A DNA stretch of 64,000 nt, from positions 23,934,847 through 23,998,846 of the forward strand of contig NC_031771.1 of the NCBI RefSeq assembly GCF_001522545.3, given 5' to 3'. Made by a program: the position numbers and the translations under genes. The notes beneath the pieces were generated by a model. The model had not been told where the DNA came from, searched no databases, and worked only from the letters and a program-made list of their open reading frames with translations. Below, piece by piece: positions 61,001 to 64,000 of the stretch (the first letter of the stretch is position 1; each line of letters starts with the position of its first letter). The DNA comes from Parus major. Taxonomy: Eukaryota; Chordata; Aves; Passeriformes; Paridae.

Positions 61001-64000
61001 AATTTACATGCCTATAGAAGCTAGGTTTAGAATACCCATCAGGAAAACTATTTCTCATCACTTTGAGTAAAAAGCAAGAGTGATGTTTTCCCCTTGTGAA
61101 TGGGCAATTGCTTGGAGATGTCTCAGTGCACCCAAAAGTCTGCAATTCCCTGGTGGAACATATAGCAGAGAAATGTGGATACAAGGAAAGGGATAAATAA
61201 AAAAGAATGAAGACCAGCATTGGAGCAGGGAGTGACCAGAGATCTTCTCTGCTCACATATTTAGTACCTCATAGATATAGTTCCACAACTTCCAGATACT
61301 TGTGCTGGAAAATAGCCACCAGTCACCATCTCTGTGTAGAAAAGACCATATATCTTTTTTAAAGCTCAATTTTTCCACACTGCTGGACTTCTGGGGACCA
61401 CTCTTTTGCAAGTGTAAAATCTGTCAGCGTAAGCTTTTATGATCTTCTCCATCAAATCATACTCCTAGTAAGTCCATAGGGGAATATGGGCTCAGGCAGC
61501 TTGCTCTGTGATCACCAGAAGTGGATGGCCTAGGCACCTGTAAAATTCATTTATATTTTAATGAAAATCCTGAAACTTAAAATATTAACTCAGCTGAGCG
61601 AGGCATCACTCATAGAAGGACATTTCAGCTTGCTGTTGATTTCTGTACATTTCTACTACTAAAGTAGGTGATTCTTCTCAATTGCTTGGAGCCAATGTGG
61701 ATCTTAGGAGAGGGTCTGTATCAGGGAAACTCTAGAACCATGTCAGAAGAACTCAGATTGCAAAAGTGACCTCCTGAATAGCGATTGTTAGACAGCAAGG
61801 AGCACATCAATCTTCCTCTTGCCCACAAAGCCCGAGAGATTGCTGGGATATAGACAGTCCAGGACTCCTTGTCTTAATTCTTATGGGTAAAGGAGTTAGA
61901 GTTGTCTTCCCTTATGGAGAATCAACCCTCTCTTTATACATCATCTGTAAACAACAACCTTTGTATAACAATTTTGGGGGTGGCAGTGGTATAGTCTTTT
62001 ATGATTTGGTTGGTTCTACTGTCTGCTATGCAAAACTATCCACAACATTCCTGGCAGCTCTTTCAGAAGCAGGTTGATCCACCTGGGCCCATAGTGAAAT
62101 ACTGTGTGATGGAGATGCGAGGCCACTGACAAGGCCAATGCCATTGCAGAACTGTGCAGCTGCTGCCTTTGAGAATGCTGGTAAAACCTTCTGTCTTGGG
62201 AGCACATGAGCAGCCAGGCCATTGTCTTGACAGCCTTGTGTCTTAGCTCCAGGAAGAGCTGAAGTATTTCTGGCATAGGCTATTAATGGATAAAAAGCAT
62301 GTGATCTTCATAGATCAGTCTGCAGTGTAATGTCCCAAGGCAAAGATGAGCAAGAAGCACTTCAGAAAAGAGGGGGAGGGGGTTGGGAAACACTGAATTG
62401 AGCCAAGTGGGGTCTGTACCTTATGTTTTTACTGGCAGGAACAGCTATAGTCTTTTGCAAAGCTCCAGAGTTCTCAGCTTACTGTGAATAACTCTTGGAT
62501 CAAGCTATCAAAATGCAGTTTCAAAAACTGAAGAGATTCAGGATGTGGAAATTATTATGGCATATACCAGACAATCCCAAGATTTGTTTTAAAACTTCAG
62601 GGTCCTATAAACAGCCTCTTCTGCCTTCTTGGTACTTATACTCTCTAACTAAGTGTCCACTAAAGATATGGGACATGCCTTTAGTGTTTATCTGTCTAAA
62701 TTCTTATTCCACTTCTGTGATTTCAGTATCACTTGATCACCGCTCTTATTGTAATGTGATTGTATGTTCCATTTTTTCCACACTACTTTCCCTGTGTTGA
62801 ATGCATTTTTTCAAAGGAGAAGAAAGGGGACTGCTGAAAAGCAGTAGCTTTTTTTTTTTTTACAATCAATAAGTAATTATGCATTCATTTTTATTTTATT
62901 TAAAGTGAAAAGTAGGGAGGAGAGAAGAAGAAAACTTCTTTAGCCTTAAGGAACACATGAAAATGCATTGCTATAAGTATTAGAAATATACAGAAGATGG
63001 AAGCATTTATTAGTGATAAAGAAAAGTATCAGATGGGAAACAACCCAGCTCTGTGTAGGCCAAGGAGATTTTTTTCCATATTATTCTTTAAACAAAATTA
63101 AAAAATACATACATTTAACACATAAATTAAATATTATAAAATTAAATACCCTGAGAGTCAAATAGCCATTTCACAAATACTTATTCACACCAGCTCCTTT
63201 ATGGCCAGTGGGAATACAGTGGTGTGGGATAAGTTCTTGATTTTTCAAGGTCAGTCATCTAAAGAGTATGTAAAAATCATACATTTGCAAGGAAAGACAA
63301 TCCCTTAATTGCTAGCAGAGGCTGGTGACATATGAAAGTGGATAGGCAAAACTGTCATAGGTCCAAGACCAGAGTCAGTTCAGAGCATCTGGTAAAGATC
63401 ACAGAGTGTTAAACTTGCATCTGCCTGTGACACAGAGCCTTGTCTGTTAACTGGAATCCTGCATATCAAGTTGCACAAACAAATGCAGATTTTAAGATCA
63501 CTTATAAGGTGCCTACTTTGCAATCTCCATTCTCTCTCTTCAGCTCTAGTGCAGTATCAAACATTCCAGAGGACAGGTGGCTATTTTCTTTGAACAATGC
63601 AAGAGCAAATATATTACTTGGAGTTTTTCCTTTGTGCCTTTCTCTATATGTATATGCATATATTATTTGCCTGCATACAAGCATCATTTGTTTTGTGTAT
63701 CTGTAAATTATAAGGATAGTATTGAACAGTAATTACATATTTATCTAGAAAAAGTTTTCACAGTGTTGCAATAAATGAGAGTAATTAGAGTTCTTGGAAG
63801 AAATGTCAGGCAAAATTATGAAGCAATGCAAAACACCCTTATCAGGTTTTCAAAAAAATCAATTTAGTAAAGCAAGATATGCACTGATTCTCTGATTGTG
63901 ATGACTTTGAAATAAAGGGTGTTTTTATGTGTAGCAGGTGAGGAAATTCACATCTTAATAAGACAGCCATTGTATATGGGAATCAGTTTGGCTAATATTC
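58020..64000. other. Unique noncoding sequence
   Basis: No gene recognised up to the window end. It contains the candidate element at 60058-60222, a GC-richer block at 62040-62280 with an unrecognised 86-codon minus-strand ORF, a G-rich stretch (three runs only) at about 62370-62390 and a poly-T run at 62850-62861. The region 58380-58520 has conserved-looking mixed-complexity sequence. Confidence 0.5.
60058..60222. promoter_or_regulatory. Candidate conserved noncoding element
   Basis: Noncoding sequence of good complexity carrying two CpGs in CACGACGTGA (60071-60080), CCTAATTAGG (60102-60111, a palindrome around the homeodomain core) and GTTAATTATTA (about 60182-60192). No ORF or repeat identity explains it. 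Its status as an enhancer is inference from motif content only. Confidence 0.22.

Noticed and set aside
1..64000. CRISPR array, operon, phage or toxin-antitoxin system
   Set aside because: No spaced direct repeats, ribosome-binding sites or compact gene strings are present. The repeats identify vertebrate (bird) nuclear DNA.

Overview
This window looks like nuclear DNA from a bird, most likely a songbird (passerine). The evidence is its repeats: several 3'-truncated CR1 LINE fragments, a SINE with a tRNA-Ile-derived head and a CR1-like tail (the architecture I recall for the zebra-finch family TguSINE1), and a solo LTR of a type I know from avian genomes. Base composition is AT-rich and CpG-poor, with short scattered ORFs and the occasional G-rich or AT-rich tract, as in a vertebrate gene desert or a very long intron. 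I see no operon-like layout, no rRNA or functional tRNA gene, no CRISPR array and no intact protein-coding gene.

Layout. 1-4.8 kb: an AT-rich palindromic tract, a frameshifted CR1 reverse-transcriptase fragment (636-1290, +) and a CR1 3' end (4590-4755, +). 4.8-24 kb: mostly unique sequence with a 29-bp minisatellite (9440-9533), a strong G-quadruplex motif (9708-9739), a TA/TG microsatellite (13597-13637) and one exon-like segment on the minus strand (16071-16162). 24-34 kb: a CR1 fragment with an apparent internal deletion (24405-24632, -), a homeobox-site-rich conserved-element candidate (27400-27765), an AT-rich repeat tract (29700-29825) and a solo LTR (33654-34228, -). 34-50 kb: long unique sequence with candidate conserved noncoding elements near 38.1 and 49.5 kb and a possible very old tRNA-derived SINE at 45.24 kb. 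50.9-52.1 kb: three minus-strand elements with CR1-type 3' ends within 1.2 kb, including the tRNA-Ile/CR1 SINE. 52-64 kb: unique sequence with a possible hAT end, an 18-bp-stem hairpin at 57.1 kb, a CA repeat and a conserved-element candidate at 60.1 kb.

The open reading frames in the window (the longest about 130 codons) resemble no protein I recognise, apart from those inside CR1. I treat them as chance ORFs. If a gene crosses this window it is represented here mainly by intron. The 92-bp segment at 16071-16162 is the one place where acceptor, open frame and near-consensus donor coincide. I found no previously undescribed biological system that I can support. The observations most worth checking are the exon candidate, the conserved-element candidates, the 57.1-kb hairpin and the cluster of CR1-tailed insertions.
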